A stretch of DNA of 64,000 nucleotides from Mytilus californianus (Eukaryota > Mollusca > Bivalvia > Mytilida > Mytilidae): positions 24,061,732 through 24,125,731 of the forward strand of contig NW_026262668.1 of the NCBI RefSeq assembly GCF_021869535.1, written 5' to 3'. Positions 11,396 to 22,722 of the stretch are shown here, piece by piece. The notes below the pieces were generated by a model. That model did no database searches. It was not told where the DNA came from and worked only from the letters and a program-made list of their open reading frames with translations. The translations under genes were made by a program, and so were the position numbers. Numbering within the stretch: position 1 is the stretch's first letter; each line of letters begins with the position of its first letter.

Positions 11396-13254
11396 AAAAC
11401 ATATAAATGAACAAAAATTAAAAATCATACAAGACTAACAAAAGAAACTGGTTAATTTGCATTTCTTTTTACACACGTGTGGTTCAATTGACCATCAAAC
11501 TGTACACTGGACGAGTTCATGATATTTTTATGAATGAAACAAAAGGTAGAAAAGGTTTGATTTTGCAATTCTTACTTTTTCACAATTTGTTTTGTAATAC
11601 AGTCAATTTTTACAATATTGAAAAAGCGCGTTCTTCAGAAATTTGAGACACTTTACAGATCATGCGTTTTCATTTCTTGGAAAATATATCATTTTGAAGA
11701 AAAACATTGAAATTTATTTAACGCACGTCTACGCAAGGTAAAACGCTTGTGTGTCTTAACAGAAAATTGCATTTTTCAGTCTCATTAAGCTGTTATCAGT
11801 CCATTTTAATCCAAATGAAAACAGTGATTTAATAAAGTCAAAATATGACCGATCTTCCTATTTTTGTTCATAAAAAGTCAATTTGATCATTCTAAGGACG
11901 AATTCGTCTACCTCACAAAATCTTGTTAGGCACTATAACCTAAATAATCAATTGCTTATATCCATCAATAATAATATGACATAATATTTTATAAAATTAT
12001 TAATCTTAAATCAGGAATTAGTATCTAAGGAGGGAACAGCATGTGCGAAATGTGATATATATTGATATGATATAATAATATAGGACTCTTTCTTTTTTTT
12101 TGAGAAACAGATGCACATTTCCTTAAAAATTTTTCTTTGATGATTTCCCTCTGATGTTTATCTAATATATTGGAGACTAAATATAAATCTCAAACTAAAA
12201 AAAAATTGACGGTGTAATGTTCTCTAGTTTTATCAAGGAAAATAACTAAATTGTAAAAGTATACACTTTCTAAAGCAGAAACTGCTTCGTTTTTGTCTAT
12301 TTTGTTTAGTAGTCAGAATTTGGTGGTCGTCAGTTCTGCTGCACTTTCCAATATTTATGGCCCATATTATCCTTTTTGTGCATTTTTTAACCTGTATAAT
12401 TTAGTGTAACTTATTTTCAAAATAAGTTTTTTTCCTTCCATCTTGAGTTTAAAACTAAACCGAAGCGACGCAAAATAGCCTGTGAACATTATTTACTACT
12501 GTATCAAAATATCGATGCAAAAACATTTGAGGGCTTTTTTTCCCCTCTCGAGTTCATTGTTATCAGTACTAATCAGTTTTTGACACGCATATTTGAACAG
12601 TATAGCAGACAGTAATTTGTTGTTTTATTAAAAGAGAAAAAGATTACAGTTTACAATAAAATGCGAAATTTGGTGTTTTAACTACACATTTCAATACTAT
12701 GAGGTAACAAAAAACATATTTATTACAGCGAGGTCTATTTTCGAATGATTTTTTTAAAAAATGCAATCGATTTTAGTTGTGTTCACATAAACATATGTAG
12801 TAGAAAAAAACAATATTTGCAATATTTGTGAAATTATTATTTGGAATTTGTAGCAGATGTACCCTGATGTCATATTCAGTGTTCTGTGAAAAGGAACTAT
12901 TGTATTAAAAACAAATAATAAAATACATGAAAATAACCCATAGACTTTGTAAAATGTTGGGAATATATACTATTTGTCTTATTTTAAGATACACAAAGTT
13001 CTTAATATCTTGTAATTTTAATAAATAAAAAATAGAAACTGTAAACCTATTTCACCTTTGCATGAAAGAAATAAATCTTAATCTTAATATTACAAATTTT
13101 CTGTTTCACCTGTAAAATAAAATTAAAATAAATTTAAGTAGTTTTGTTTTCTACATGTATGGAATGTTTGAAATGTAACATAACCAAATATGTCTGTTTT
13201 TGTCTTTGAGAGTGTTTTGCAGAAATTGCGACTTGTTTATAAGATAGAGTAACC
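11396..13254. other. No recognised feature
   Basis: About 1.9 kb of AT-rich DNA (runs of A and T, no frame above about 60 codons). No repeat family, hairpin or RNA gene was recognised. It may be intronic or intergenic. Confidence 0.4.
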
Positions 13255-13774
13255 TGCGAAGTTCTCATTTCACTTTGGGATTTGTTGATGATGTTCTGTC
13301 ACTCAATATCCAACATTTCAACGGGTGCTTCCATATCATATATCCCAGTGAACTTGAGATTATGGATACTACCGAAATTAAAAGGTCGGCTTCATATTTT
13401 GATCGTTTCATCAATATGGTCATAGATGGACGACTTCAAACTAAAATCTTGACAAACGTGATGATTTCAACTTTGTCAACTTCAAATTTTTCAGCAGCAA
13501 CATACTCTCTGCTCCATCGAATGCCGTTTACAGTTAAAAGTTACGCTCGTGCATGTTCACATTATACGAAATTCATTAACAGGGTTGTGCTTCTTACCCA
13601 TTAACTGCTCCCACAGAGTTATGACGAATAACTACTAAAATCAACTCTACGCAAGTTTCACGGTCAGCATCACGAATTGGTTAACTAATACGATGTGTCG
13701 GGGTTTCAACTCACTAGCGACATGTTTTCGCGGTCTTAGATCTTTAGATACCGTAAAAGCCGTCTGATCTGTAA
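13255..13774 (+). pseudogene. PLE reverse transcriptase remnant, copy 1
   Basis: A decayed C-terminal part of a PLE RT. The frame opening near 13275 reads FVDDVLSLN, the RT motif C region (the family's YIDD/YLDD box), then SELEIMDTTE and SASYFDR. It then loses register: in other frames one sees the remains of the YGVYISQLIRYSRAC segment and of the 'KFYGRHHELV' segment ('agtttcacggtcagcatcac', about 13660). It ends near 'tctgatctgtaat'. Stops and frameshifts rule out function. The part from 13405 onward is duplicated at 14274. Confidence 0.75.
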
Positions 13775-14273
13775 TTTTGAAACATGTATTTCATTACTTT
13801 ACAGCAATTGTCTAGGTGTATTAAATATCAATAAGATATTTCTACCTTTAAACGATACTTGAAATGAGAAGTGAAATATTCATGATATCTGCTTCCAGAA
13901 GTGCAAAACATATACAACACTATGATGAGACTTTGCAAAAGTGAAACTTTTATATTTTCCGGTAGTTTTGTCATATGTTTGATTTTTGTAACATTATATG
14001 CTAATTCTATTAATTAGATTGTTCATTTCATACACATAACTCTGCCTAGAGTTCAGTTTAAATCAGATAAATCCACTAAAATTCTTTATTTGTTGTATAT
14101 CAATATATTACCAGTTATATGTAGGATACTGTGAAAAATGAGCACGCTTTAAATCTGTTCCAAAACAATACTATTATCAATATTAGAAGCTGGAGAAATA
14201 TAAAAAGTTACCTCTAAATTAATTTCATAAACTACGGTATGTATGATACTCCAAACGTGTATTTTTACTTTTT
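13775..14273. repeat. Second part of the 869-bp duplicated unit, copy 1
   Basis: Starts 'gaaacatgtatttcatt' and ends 'ccaaacgtgtattttt'. It is repeated with few changes at 15740-16237. No coding content or known family. With 13405-13774 it forms the unit of an 869-bp tandem duplication. Confidence 0.8.
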
Positions 14274-14645
14274 GTTTCATCAATATGGTCACAGATGGAC
14301 GACTTCAAACTAAAATCTTGACAAACGTGATGATTTCAAATTTGTCAACATCAAATTTTTCAGCAGTAACATACTCTCTGCTCCATCGAATGACTTTTAC
14401 AGTTAATACTTTACTCTCGTGCATGTTCACATTATACGAAATTCATTAACAGGGTTGTGCTTCTTACCCATAACTTGCCCCCACAGAGTTATGACGAAGA
14501 ACTACTAAAATCAACTCTACGCAAGTTTCACGTTCAGCATCACGAATTGGTTGACTAATACGATGTGTCGGGGTTTCAACTCACTAGCGACATGTTTTCG
14601 CGGTCTTAGATCTTTAGATACCGTAAAAGCCGTCTGATCTGTAAT
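14274..14645 (+). pseudogene. PLE reverse transcriptase remnant, copy 2
   Basis: Near-identical to 13405-13774, with scattered substitutions and a one-base indel near 14410. It contains the same shredded PLE RT C-terminus. A 68-codon frame at 14243-14449 straddles the duplication junction and is an artefact of it. Unlike copy 1, it runs directly into a minisatellite whose unit shares the last 12 bases ('ctgatctgtaat'). Confidence 0.8.
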
Positions 14646-14976
14646 GTTACCGATTGTGTTCTATTCCCGATTGTAACTGATCTGCCATGTTGCCGATTGT
14701 GTCCTATTCCCGATTGTAACTGATCTGTAATGTTACAGATTGTGTCCTAACCCCGAATGTAACTGATCTGCAATGTTACCGATTGTGTCCTATTCCCAAT
14801 TGTAACTGATCTGTAATGTTACCGATTGTGTCCTATTCCCGATTGTAACTGATCTGTAATGTTACCGATTGTGTCCTATTCCCGATTGTAACTGATCTGT
14901 AATGTTACCGATTGTGTCCTATTCCCGTTTGTAACTGATCTGTAATGTTACCGATTGTGTCCTATTCCCGATTGGG
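14646..14976 (+). repeat. 43-bp minisatellite, about 7.7 units
   Basis: Seven full 43-bp units begin 'gttaccgattgtgtcctatt' and end 'ctgatctgtaat', followed by a partial unit to about 14976. Unit starts fall exactly every 43 bases from 14646 to 14947. The early units carry most substitutions and the later ones are nearly identical, as expected from recent expansion at one end. Confidence 0.95.
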
Positions 14977-15150
14977 AGATTTTGACTGAGTGTGAATTAG
15001 CATGACGGGTGATGCATGCACAGCAGGAGACGCTTACTCTGTGGTCTCGCCCCTTTTGCTATTTTTTAACGGTTTCTTTATTATCTTCCTAAAAGATTTA
15101 CGAGATTTGAACTATGGTCGCCTTAATATTTTTCTTCAACATTATACACC
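14977..15150 (+). mobile_element. PLE 3' region (variant)
   Basis: 'gactgagtgtgaattagcat' and 'gacgggtgatgcatgcaca' resemble 28857-28910 and, in reverse, 17460-17520. These are variants of the PLE 3' 'cacgacgggtgccacatgtg' block. It continues the RT remnant and minisatellite upstream. Confidence 0.6.
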
Positions 15151-15392
15151 ACCAAGTAGCAATATACCCTACAAACTTGTTAATACCATCAGACAGTCGA
15201 ACAAGACAATACACTCACAGTCACTAATTCAGGCACATACAGGCAAAAAAAGACTCATATAAATTCTCATTCTATCCAAGGACAACCATCCAATGGAACC
15301 TTTTACCAGTTACTGCTGTCCAATGCACCACAGTTGAAGCCTTCAGAGAACAGATTCCTACATCTGTTCTCAACCAATATTACACCATGTAA
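15150..15392 (+). pseudogene. Non-LTR retrotransposon (LINE) ORF2 3' end
   Basis: A C-terminal LINE fragment. One frame gives TIHSQSLIQAHTGK and the neighbouring frame continues SYKFSFYPRTTIQWNLLP to a TAA at 15390. The 'SFYPRTIxxWNxLP' signature is typical of the extreme C-terminus of ORF2 in several LINE clades. The two halves are in different frames, joined near the A-run at 15245-15251, so at least one frameshift is present. The RT and endonuclease domains are absent (5' truncation). Confidence 0.75.
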
Positions 15393-15739
15393 TTGTAACG
15401 CCTTGTACATAGTTTTATCTTATATGTACAATGAAAATCAAAAACAAGTTATTGTTTCTTTATTTATTTTTTTATGTAAATATATATTTGTAAATTTTAC
15501 CCACGCATGCACGGCACATAGTCATCAATATTATGATGGAGTGCGGAAACTGAAAGAAGAAATATACAGTGCTTCATAATATTTGAAAAATCAGTATTAA
15601 ATCTCAAAATAAAAATTCGGACACTATCTACTTTTTCATGGAATGTTTTGTCTTTGAATCATAATTTTTTTATCTCTATAATTCGAGATTGCAAAATTTT
15701 TATATATTCTCCAGAAACTCCAAAAATTTAATGCTTCTT
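15393..15739. other. AT-rich tail after the LINE end
   Basis: Probably LINE 3' untranslated sequence plus unknown DNA. It separates the LINE end from the second copy of the duplicated block. The 81-codon frame at 15334-15579 is not supported. Confidence 0.4.
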
Positions 15740-16237
15740 TTTGACACATGTATTTCATTAATTTACAGCAATTGTCTAGGTGTATTAAATATCAATAAGA
15801 TATTTCTACCTTTAAACGATACTTGAAATGAGAAGTGAAATATTCATGAAATCTGCTTCCAGAAGTGCAAAACATACAACACTATGATGAGACTTTGCAA
15901 AAGTGAAACTTTTATATTTTCCGGTAGTTTTGTCATATGTTTGATTTTTGTTACATTATATACTAATTCTATTGATTAGATTTTTTATTTCGTACACATA
16001 ACTCTTCCTAGAGTTCAGTTTAAATCAGATAAATCCACTAAAATTCTTTATTTGTTGTATATCAATATATTACCAGTTATATGTAGGATACTGTGAAAAC
16101 TGAGCACGCGTTAAATCTGTTCCAAAACAATACTATTATCAATATTAGAAGCTGGGAAATATAAAAAGTTACCTCTAAATTAATTTCATAAACTACGGTA
16201 TGTATGATACTCCAAACGTGTATTTTATCTTTTTGTT
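15740..16237. repeat. Second part of the 869-bp duplicated unit, copy 2
   Basis: Matches 13775-14273 with few differences ('acatgtatttcatt' start, 'ccaaacgtgtatttta' end). It has been separated from its partner (14274-14645) by 1.09 kb. Confidence 0.85.
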
Positions 16238-16472
16238 GTAATTAGGCAAAAGTTTAACAACTAGTTTTATCTTCTAATTTCACAAGGTAGAAAAACATCG
16301 GTCTAAAAAGTTATGTTTGGGGTTTTGGAAGGTTTGAGTAAATCCTAATTTTGGTAGTGACCGATTTGGTTGGCGATGATGAGTTTTCAACCACATACAA
16401 TGCAATGATACAAATAATAACAGTTTGATTAACAGATAGAAGTTGATGGTCAATCAACTTTAAATGTCTTTT

Positions 16473-16486
16473 CCCCCCCCCCCCCC
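16473..16486 (+). repeat. Poly-C run (14)
   Basis: An uninterrupted run of 14 C in AT-rich surroundings. The antisense 79-codon frame crossing it (16311-16550) gains a Gly run from it and is not a gene. Confidence 0.95.
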
Positions 16487-16587
16487 GAAAATTGGATGCA
16501 ATTATGTAGGAATACAGAGATTTGATAGAGATAAATACATACATGCGCATGTATTGATCATTTGGAATCTTTTGTATTTAAACAAAT

Positions 16588-16745
16588 AAAAGGAGATGGT
16601 GTATGATTGTCTATGAGACAATTATTTACCATAGTGTATCAACAACTTGAGGTCACCATACACTTTCAACAATGAGCAAAACCGTTACACTATTGTAAGC
16701 TATGAAAGGACAAAATGCAAATCGAGTAAAATGAGCAAACAACTA
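16588..16745 (-). repeat. Diverged repeat family B copy, antisense
   Basis: 'aggagatggtgtatgattg', 'ggtcaccatacactttcaac' and 'aatgagcaaaaccgtta' are reverse-strand B landmarks (compare 25.76 kb). Confidence 0.55.
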
Positions 16746-17459
16746 AAAAGCAATAAGTAAAGGTTTTGAATAATTTGATGTAACGAAATCCCTGACTTAA
16801 TGATTTACTAGTTATAGATAGATTACGTTCATCGAAATCTGTAACTTTACTTCAGACACGAGCATATGGACCGAGATGGTAAATATACACAATAAGAAGG
16901 GAACAAAGGAACATCACCGTCCAAAATAGGAAAATTAACAATAGAAAACGAAAAATCGTCAAATCAAAATTCAAACATTTATGTAAAGAGTTTCCCGGTG
17001 TGACTGAAATATCAAAATTCAAAAAAGGAAAGTTTCTGTTGTTTAGATAAAAAGTTAACTTGGGGAAATATATAATTAAAGAATTCCCTTTGATAACGTT
17101 CGCCTCTCTTTTACAGGAGGCCAACTAAAATAAACATGGTATAGATAATATGTATTGTAAGTATAATATATCATATGTCAAAATATATATCGATAGAAAT
17201 AAATAATCATTTCCAACATGGCATCGACAGCAAAACCTGATTTATTTAAGATAAGACCAATGTGTGTGTCTACTAAAAAATGTCTCGTCACCAAAAAGAG
17301 CAAGCCAATCAGTTAAATTCTTGCTGAATATATAAAAGTCAACAGTAGTTTATCGATGAAAATCCATTTAGAATATACCACCCAATATAATAAAGAAAAC
17401 AACTGAGACAATTTTAAAAACTCCAAACGTTGCGAGACTGGGTGCGATGACAAGTAAGC
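16746..17459. other. No recognised feature
   Basis: The antisense 90-codon frame at 16852-17124 is Phe/Leu-rich with no family resemblance I know. No repeats seen. Confidence 0.4.
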
Positions 17460-18310
17460 TTAAAAATAAATGGATGTGTAGCAAACAGTTCCTGCTGTGC
17501 ATGTAATATCAGCCATGCAAAACGAGAATCAAAATGTCATGATAGAGAATAAGACGCAATCCTTAAATTTAAAGATCGGACGACTAATCCGATGTCTAAA
17601 AATCTAAGACCATGAAGGCATATTCTTCACGAGTCCAACCATACCATATCGCATCGGTCAACCAATCCAGATTATAATCGTAAAACTTGATTAGTGTCGA
17701 TATTCAAATCCTCCATGGGGATTTTTGAGGAACACATTCCTGATACTAACGACTCTTTAATTTGAATATACACGCGAACGCAATACGATGGGGCACAAGG
17801 GTAAGTACTTATGAGAAATGGAAAGTTGAACTGCGAAAGTTTTAATATTCATGTTTGTCGTAGATCCTAGTTCGAAGTCGTTCATTTATTATATCAATTT
17901 CAAGAAAACGATTCAAATATGAAGGAGAACTTCTTGCTAATGTTATTTCGTTCATTTAAAATACTCTAGGATTTATGATATGCAAGCCAAAAAAATACAC
18001 TTCATAAATTTCATGCGTCCGAAGTTCATAAATTTGTGTAAGTGAGTGATAATATCTGAACGTAAACATATAGAAGTTGACAAGATAACTTTTCTTTTTC
18101 TTTTTGAGACTATTGGACTGCGAAATTAGTACCCATTGGAATACTGATTGTTTGTTGAAATATCAGTCCACCAAACTCGACAATTATGATAAAGTCTATG
18201 GTATATTTGCCTTTATAAACGGTGGGGTTCTCCACAAAGTAAGAATTTTCGTGAATTAAAACAAACAATTTGTATGTACGATATCCATTCTGTAGAGAAA
18301 ACAAAACACT
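17460..18310 (-). pseudogene. PLE reverse transcriptase remnant, antisense
   Basis: On the minus strand, the frame at 18304-18110 reads HENSYFVENPT, then DFIIIVEFGGLIFQQTISIPMGTN, the conserved RT segment before and through the (I)PMGTNCAP motif. Downstream on the same strand are 'SSPSYLNRFLEIDI' and 'RLRTRIYDKHEY' (around 17930-17820) and a 3' block with 'catgcacagcagg' near 17510. Several stops and shifts break the frame. A short C-family-like piece ('ttcatgcgtccgaag', near 18015) interrupts it. Confidence 0.75.
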
Positions 18311-18404
18311 GTTGTATGAGAAGATGTAGCTAATCTGTCAACTGAGCATAAGGAATAGTAGTACATAATGAAGAAAAACGCAAAGTTTTGATATTTGTAC
18401 AAAG

Positions 18405-18690
18405 TGTAAAGGATATGTTCCAATTGTTGTAGCCATTTGAACTTGACATGAGTAACACGACGGTTGCAACATGAGAAGCAGGATCTGCCTACTGTTTTTG
18501 GAGTACCGGTGTCCCCCTGTTATTTGTGGGGTTCGTGTTGCTTAGCCTTTAGTTTTATACTTGTTTTTCTGTTTTGCTGACTGTTGTTTATCTTTCGTCG
18601 TTTTCGTTTTTGATTATTCTATTGTCGATTTTGCTTCGATTTTTAATTTCCTCTTTGGTGTCTTCTGTCTCTTCTTTGCAACAAGAGGAA
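18405..18690 (+). mobile_element. Diverged PLE 3' end (family A)
   Basis: 'ggatatgttccaattgttg', 'gagtaacacgacggttgc', 'gcaggatctgcctactg', 'ggggttcgtgttgctta' and 'ctttggtgtcttctgtctct' occur in the family A order. It lies 100 bp from, and in opposite orientation to, the RT remnant at 17460-18310, so the two are separate insertions. Confidence 0.7.
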
Positions 18691-19990
18691 TAACTATGGC
18701 ATTTCTGTAATTGAAGATATTTTAGATTTGCATCATTATTGTCATAGTTCTTTTGTCATCTCTACTACTGTTAGTCTGAACATTTATTTCTCCATTAATT
18801 TCTTAATTTATCGTAGTCTTTTACAATGAAAAACGGTATGAGAATAATCATGCCATACTGATTACAAGAAATATTGTGTCATGGTATCGTCACATATTTG
18901 CCATATTGTTTTATTTATTTGACACAACTTTTTTTGTGAATACTTACTCAAATAAAAAAACAAAGGATATAGGGTATCCATCCATAACACAAAATTAGTA
19001 CATGCACAGCTAAAACACATAAAAAGCAAAGGAACAGCGCTTTTATTGCTGTTTTTCATCTCAAAGTCCTAGTGAGACCTTCAACACGGAGCAAAAAAAC
19101 TCTCACCTAACTGCAAGTTTAAGACGGCCCCTAGCACCGGCTTGAGCGGAATTCTTTGCAAAAATAATCTGGATAGACTTTGTAAGATGTAACACCACTA
19201 AATCCGGCCCGGTCAAAAAAGAACATACTGGAAAGTAGTACAGATTTAAAACAAAATAGTTCCTACGCATAGGTGTAAATATAAAACTATGTAGAATTTA
19301 TTTTAGTAACCAACATGCTTAGTGACAAAAGACCATTTCCTAGCATCTGTAAGTACTACTAGTATCTTATCTATTCGCAATACAAGTACGTTCATTCAAA
19401 GAAAACATACACACGTAAATTACTTATACACTTGAATACTTTAGATGCATGTCACAACTTGAGAATATTCTGTTTCCATCTTTTGTTTTATAATCGGGAC
19501 ACAAACATATATTAACACACTTCTTTCATAATCTATGCCAAAGAAAGATCAGTGAACTCTCTAGAAAGATCAAACCTTAAATGCAAACATGCTGTTTAGT
19601 CACCACGAAATAGTGCTGCTCGTAGTCTAGTTATAATGAAGAGATGTGATTTTAACGAAACAATAATTATATAATATATGCATAATGTAATATGTACTCT
19701 TATTAGCATGATTGATATCATACACTTAATGTTAGTATGGATTATTAACTAGTACTGCTGGGGTTTTGGTAGACAGTTATTTGACTTTTTAAGAGTATTC
19801 ATTCATATGAATTTTTCGATATGAATTTAAGTTTCTTTACTTTTCTAAAAGTTAGTACCGATATTTGAGTTAAATGCATACAAGGATGTGTGCGGTATCA
19901 ATCATTGTGACAGAAACCAAACAACAAAAATAACCAAACAAAACATCCGGGGGTTTACATACGCTCTTCAATATGTTTCTATGGAAATAA
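18691..19990. other. No recognised feature, possible B scrap at 19060-19110
   Basis: AT-rich. A weak B-like antisense scrap ('gagaccttcaacacggag') lies near 19075. Nothing else recognised. Confidence 0.35.
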
Positions 19991-19991
19991 G

Positions 19992-20320
19992 ATCAACAAT
20001 AAAACGGTATCTACACAAATACAGTCAACAATAAAACGGTATCTACACAAATACAGTCAACAATAAAACGGTGTCTACACAAATACAGTCAACAATAAAA
20101 CGGTATCTACACAAATACAGTCAACAATAAAACGGTGTCTACACAAATACAGTCAACAATAAAACGGTATCTACACAAATACAGTCAACAATAAAACGGT
20201 ATCTACACAAATACAGTCAACAATAAAACGGTATCTACACAAATACAGTCAACAATAAAACGGTGTCTACACAAATACAGTCAACAATAAAACGGTATCT
20301 ACACAAATACAGTCAACGAT
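19992..20320 (+). repeat. 32-bp minisatellite, 10 units
   Basis: The unit 'caacaataaaacggtatcta' plus 'cacaaatacagt' repeats with an exact 32-base period; 'aaaacgg' falls at 20001 and every 32 bases to 20289. The only internal variation is an A/G change in 'cggtatc' versus 'cggtgtc' (units 3, 5 and 9 carry G). The last unit decays to 'caacgatagaaa'. Confidence 0.97.
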
Positions 20321-20744
20321 AGAAAAATTCTATAGAAACACAACATGATGGGTTCAACAATATACAGGTTCATTACAATCCCGTTTATTTTATTACACCT
20401 TTTCTAAATATTTGTCGATCAACTTATTGACATATTGAATAGTCATTGATCTATTGTTGAAGACCGTACATTGGACCAGTAGAGATTTTTGGATCTTCTG
20501 TCGCTTGTTTTTCTTTTTGTTTTATGTTTATTCGACATATTGATTTTTCACCGATAGATCGATGTAGCAATATAGTCTTTTCCCGTCCCTCATAAAAATC
20601 AATACTTAGAGACCGTGTTGTGCTGGGCGTTGTGGGACGTTGACCATTTTTAAAATATTGTTACACAATGACACCTTGTGAATACAACTGCTCCAAGATC
20701 TTTTACAGCAAGATCTCATATTTGGTAGGATCGCTGCCATATGT

Positions 20745-20905
20745 ACAGTGGTTCGTGTTGCTCAGTCTTTGGTTTTCTATATTGTGTTTTATGTACTGTT
20801 GTCTGTCTGTTTGTCCTTTTTCTTTTTTAGCCATAGCGTTATCAGTTTGTTTTCGACTCTTAAGTTTGAATGTCCCTTTGGTATCCTTCGCCTCTCTTTG
20901 ACTAT
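20745..20905 (+). mobile_element. PLE 3' end (family A)
   Basis: 'gtggttcgtgttgctcagtc', 'agccatagcgttatcagttt' and 'ccctttggtatccttcgcct' mark the final 160 bp of family A. Overlapping frames at 20668-20901 and 20748-21017 are its shadows. Confidence 0.8.
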
Positions 20906-21094
20906 ATTGTACCTTAATTCGATCTACGGGAGTTATGGGACTTTGCCTTGTTGTGGACTATTCTACCACAATGACGGCATGTGCTTGGTAGGATTGTTTG
21001 CAATCATTTGTAATTGACAATATTGTACCGTAATTAATGCACGTTTGGTGTACAAATTTAAAAGCCCGGTATCATTAATGAGATTTGTTTTCTA

Positions 21095-21690
21095 ACCACG
21101 GGGTCGATGCCACTGCTGGTGGAGTTTTACCCGAGGGTATCACCAGTCAAGTAGTCAGTACTTCTGTGTTAACATGAATTATCATTCATAGGTTTTTTTT
21201 AAAGGACTTTAATAATTTTCTGTATATTCTAACCTGTATACACAATTGTTTTCCTCCTTTATATTGTGAAAGGGAAAAAGAAATGTTGTTATATTTGTGA
21301 TACTATTGTTCGAAACCACAGAATTATGTCAAAAATCTCCTTTATATAAAGAAACAATTACATAAAAAGGAAACTGACAATTTCTTGAACTACCTAGTTA
21401 ATAACTCACAAAATTGATTCACATTGTCTTGTTATGCAGTCAGTTGTGTTGGTTTTTTTATTTAATTGCATTGAAAGAAAACTTAAAAGTCATATTTGCT
21501 AGATTTTTTATATTATTTTGCATAATGGTATATTTGAAACAAGACTTTCCTGAATTTTTAGTTTTCAATGATCTTCAACTTCTTTTTGGATTTGATCTCC
21601 CAATTGTTTTCATTTGAGCGCCACTGATGAGCTTTATGTAGACGAAACGCGATTCTGGCGTACCAAATTATAAGCATGGTTTTCTTTGAT
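21095..21690 (+). repeat. Repeat family F copy: core plus arm
   Basis: The core ('gtcgatgccactgctggtgg', 'gagggtatcaccagtcaagt') starts the copy and the arm ('gagcgccactgatgagcttt', 'gtagacgaaacgcgattctgg', 'ataagcatgg') ends it, about 580 bp in all. The 67-codon frame at 21414-21617 lies inside and is not a gene. Confidence 0.75.
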
Positions 21691-21779
21691 GAGGTTAAGA
21701 ACATTTTTTTGGTCAATTGCGTAGTAGTGTAAATCGCATTTTTTTCAAATAAATTGAGTACTTGTATGAATTAACTACC

Positions 21780-21965
21780 GTACTACGGCAGCACTTGAGC
21801 GCCATGCAAAATGAAATTACAACACGTGCGCACGAGTTTCAAAAAAGTGGACACGAGTTACTAACTTGTAGTAACTTGCGCGCCCGAGTTCCACAGTTTG
21901 TACGCACGAGTTACTAACTTGTGTGCACGAGTTACACTGATGTGCACGAGTTACTAATGCATACC
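21780..21965. repeat. Cluster of 'cacgagttactaacttg' motifs
   Basis: 'cgagtt' occurs six times in about 140 bp, mostly within 'gcacgagttactaacttg', together with 'cgtgcgcacgag'. The motif is nearly self-complementary ('cacgagtta'/'aacttgtg'). It is GC-richer and CpG-richer than its surroundings. Confidence 0.8.
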
Positions 21966-22174
21966 TTTACATGTCATAGTGTACTTAATTGGAACATCTA
22001 TGGTTTTGAATGAGTACAAGTGAACTTGTATAGCTAGACTCTGATAGATATATACTGTATGAAATATTTTAATATTTGTTTGTTCTTTGAGGCCATATAT
22101 TAACCGCAAGATGCTTTTCATTCATAGCAGTTTAAATCAGTTCCATAAAATTATTTTCATGACTTATTTACCAA

Positions 22175-22722
22175 GGGCCGGTTTCACGAAGCTGTCTTAG
22201 GATGGTCTTAAGACATATCTTAGTTCTAAGTGGGTTTAACAAAGTGGTCATAAATTAGGACATCTCTTAAAGTTGGTCATAAAGTTAGGAATACACGAGA
22301 GGTATCTTATGATGGTCTTAGGATAGTCATACGTTTATTTATATAAATAACACTCATTTTTTATATTAATTTAGCAAATTAACTTATTATTAGCTAATTA
22401 TCTATGCTCCTTTTCCTGCTTATAACTAAATCTTTATAGGTTGACGAATTATAATGATTTGTCAACAATGAACATTCGATGTATTGATATCAAGAATGCA
22501 CGATTTTTTCCTTTAACCTTATAATAACCGATACAGTAAAAAATTGAATTCAACTCACTTGTACAAAAAAAGGTGTCATCATTTTTGTTTTCATAATTTT
22601 GTATTTAAAGTTTCAGAGGTGTTGTTTGAGATATGTTCTAAGATAGTCATAAGAGGATCATAAGACATGTCCTAAGATATATTTTATGACAGGTCTTAGG
22701 ATAGCTTCGTGAAACCGGCCCC
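22175..22722. mobile_element. MITE with 20-bp terminal inverted repeats
   Basis: The left end 'gggccggtttcacgaagct' and the right end 'agcttcgtgaaaccggccc' are perfect reverse complements. Inside both ends, 'cttaggatagtc'/'gtcataagac'-type subrepeats continue the inverted symmetry for well over 100 bp. The element is 548 bp and non-coding. I could not settle a target duplication. The ends resemble a MITE type seen widely in marine invertebrates (from memory). Confidence 0.85.

Noticed and set aside
16311..16550. Antisense 79-codon frame with a glycine run
   Set aside because: The glycines come from the poly-C tract; there is no other protein-like feature.
16852..17124. Antisense 90-codon hydrophobic frame as a possible membrane protein
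   Set aside because: AT-rich composition alone yields Phe/Leu/Ile-rich antisense frames; no start context, family resemblance or neighbouring exon.
20668..21017. Two overlapping Cys/Leu/Phe-rich frames, 77 and 89 codons
   Set aside because: They cover a family A 3' end in two frames.
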